Part shown: positions 63,112-64,000 of the stretch, piece by piece | Layout of the letters: every line of letters begins with the position of its first letter | Position numbering within the stretch: position 1 is the stretch's first letter | Source of the DNA: an uncultured Bacteroidaceae bacterium | GTDB lineage: Bacteria > Bacteroidota > Bacteroidia > Bacteroidales > Bacteroidaceae | Reading direction: 5' to 3' | Assembly (NCBI GenBank): GCA_944320785.1 | Contig: CALUIR010000003.1 | Span: forward strand, 1-64,000 | Length of the DNA: 64,000 nucleotides | Notes under the pieces: generated by a model | Seen by the model: the letters and a program-made list of their open reading frames with translations, nothing else | What the model was told of the DNA's origin: nothing | Database searches by the model: none | Position numbers and translations under genes: made by a program

Positions 63112-63627
63112 ATGAAAAAGGTTGTATTTTTATGGCTGGCGTTTTTTGCTTGCTCTTTTGCAGCCGATGCGCAAAAGTTCGCATTGGTGGATATGGAATA
63201 TGTCTTGAAGAACATACCGGCCTATGAACGTGCCAATGAACAATTGAACCAAGTTTCAAAAAGGTGGCAGGCGGAAGTGGATGCTTTGTCGCAGGAAGCG
63301 GAAACGTTATATAAGAATTACCAGTCGGAAGCGGTGTTCTTGTCTGAAGAACAGAAAGCGGCCAAAGAGGAAGAAATTGTGGCCAAGGAAAAAGAGGCTG
63401 GTGAATTGAAACGTAAATATTTCGGGCCGGAAGGAGAACTTTTCAAGAAACGGGAAAGCTTGATGGGACCGATTCAAGACGAAATCTACAATGCAGTAAA
63501 AGACATTGCGGATTCCAAAGGATATTCGGTCGTGTGGGATCGTGCTTCCGCCGGGAGTATCATTTTTGCTTCTCCCCGCATCGATATCAGCAATGATGTC
63601 CTTTCAAAGCTGGGATATTCCGATTAA
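63112..63627 (+). CDS. OmpH/Skp family periplasmic chaperone (first copy)
   Basis: A 171-residue exported chaperone. Signal peptide (cleavage near ADAQ), then KFALVDMEYVLKNIPAYERANEQLNQ and a long coiled coil (about 45-115), with a C-terminal beta-strand segment (GYSVVWDRASAGSIIFASPRIDISNDVL). It holds unfolded outer-membrane proteins on the way to BamA. Lies 33 bases after bamA and 41 before a second copy. Confidence 0.94.
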   Translation: MKKVVFLWLAFFACSFAADAQKFALVDMEYVLKNIPAYERANEQLNQVSKRWQAEVDALSQEAETLYKNYQSEAVFLSEEQKAAKEEEIVAKEKEAGELKRKYFGPEGELFKKRESLMGPIQDEIYNAVKDIADSKGYSVVWDRASAGSIIFASPRIDISNDVLSKLGYSD

Positions 63628-63668
63628 ATTTATAATTTTGCATTCAATAATTAAAACGGTATAAAACT

Positions 63669-64000
63669 ATGATGAAAAAAATTGCACTATTGATTTTGCT
63701 TGTACTTCCGATGGGGGTATTTTCCCAAACTTTGAAGTTTGGCCATGTGAATTCTTTTGATGTCATCCAGATGATGCCGGAATACGAGAAGGCAATGACG
63801 GATTTCCAAGAGCTTCAGAAACAATATGCGGATGAGATTAAGCGGGCTGAAGATGAATTTAACCGGAAATATACGGAATATGTCCAGCAGCAGGATTCTT
63901 TGCCCGCCAATATTGCGGAAAGAAGGCAGAAAGAGTTGCAGGATTTGGCAGAAAGAGGCCAGCAATTCCAGCAGGAAGTGCAAGAGAACTTGCAGAAAGC
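63669..64000 (+). CDS. OmpH/Skp family periplasmic chaperone (second copy, cut by window edge)
   Basis: Starts at one of two adjacent ATGs (63669 or 63672) and is open to the window end, about 110 codons. Signal peptide (MKKIALLILLVLPMGVFSQ), then TLKFGHVNSFDVIQMMPEYEKAMTDFQEL and a Gln/Glu-rich coiled coil. A tandem paralogue of the preceding gene; duplicated skp genes after bamA are common in Bacteroidales. C-terminus not in the window. Confidence 0.93.
   Translation, partial: MMKKIALLILLVLPMGVFSQTLKFGHVNSFDVIQMMPEYEKAMTDFQELQKQYADEIKRAEDEFNRKYTEYVQQQDSLPANIAERRQKELQDLAERGQQFQQEVQENLQK

Overview
The window comes from a chromosome of the order Bacteroidales (phylum Bacteroidota). The evidence is a SusC/SusD outer-membrane uptake pair, a fused SecDF, a lipoprotein M3 peptidase, a DUF6089-uppS-bamA-skp-skp cluster, the long insertion-bearing form of IspG, and several start sites with the Bacteroidota promoter pattern TTTG-N19-TAnnTTTG. 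Protein content points to the neighbourhood of Bacteroidaceae and relatives, but the genus cannot be fixed from sequence alone. No phage, transposase, integrase, CRISPR or rRNA was seen.

Layout. 1-5 kb: 2-oxoacid:ferredoxin oxidoreductase (korAB, minus; korB cut by the window edge) and a TonB-dependent receptor. 5-11.3 kb: tRNA-Arg(CCT), upp, divergent uxaC/uxaB (hexuronate catabolism) and pckA. 11.3-21.1 kb: a five-gene uptake locus (susC, susD, zinc-metallopeptidase lipoprotein, DUF4302 lipoprotein, and a large secreted protein with a T9SS-like C-terminal domain), preceded by a long, possibly structured leader. 21.3-27.3 kb: ptb-buk, DUF4491, Lrp/AsnC, two FKBP isomerases, a sirtuin and rubredoxin. 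27.3-35.3 kb (minus): secDF, M3 peptidase, an EEP-family protein and two overlapping rhomboid proteases. 35.6-41.7 kb (plus): TGS-containing nucleoside kinase, rpoN, gcvH, purE, ispG. 41.9-49 kb: TPR protein, its overlapping beta-barrel partner, and topA. 49.4-56.2 kb (minus): MATE transporter, tRNA-Leu(TAA), tRNA-Gly(GCC), a Rieske-like lipoprotein, argH, an SRPBCC-type protein, pyrE, comF, recX, prmC. 56.2-64 kb (plus): ribD, a DUF6242-type lipoprotein, then the envelope cluster DUF6089-uppS-bamA-skp-skp, the last gene cut by the window edge.

How the genes work together. uxaC, uxaB and pckA serve hexuronate use and C4/C3 carbon interconversion; korAB and ptb-buk serve fermentative acyl-CoA metabolism. 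secDF, the FKBP lipoprotein, bamA, skp and uppS together cover secretion, outer-membrane assembly and the lipid carrier for wall and surface polymers. Most remaining genes are core housekeeping.

The most unusual signal is non-coding. Three intergenic arrays (9246-9306, 24481-24541, 49214-49274) each hold exactly three copies of a 15-bp near-perfect palindrome, ACGATTACTAATCGT, at an exact 23-bp period with 8-bp spacers resembling nnGGCnTG. All three lie beyond gene 3' ends, outside or beside terminators, and related flanking sequence is recognisable, including one apparent copy at 41.73-41.89 kb that lacks the palindromes. I do not recognise this element. Other points of interest are the structured susC leader with a 44-codon frame, an AT-rich block inside the uptake locus, and a Rieske-like lipoprotein whose histidine ligands appear replaced.
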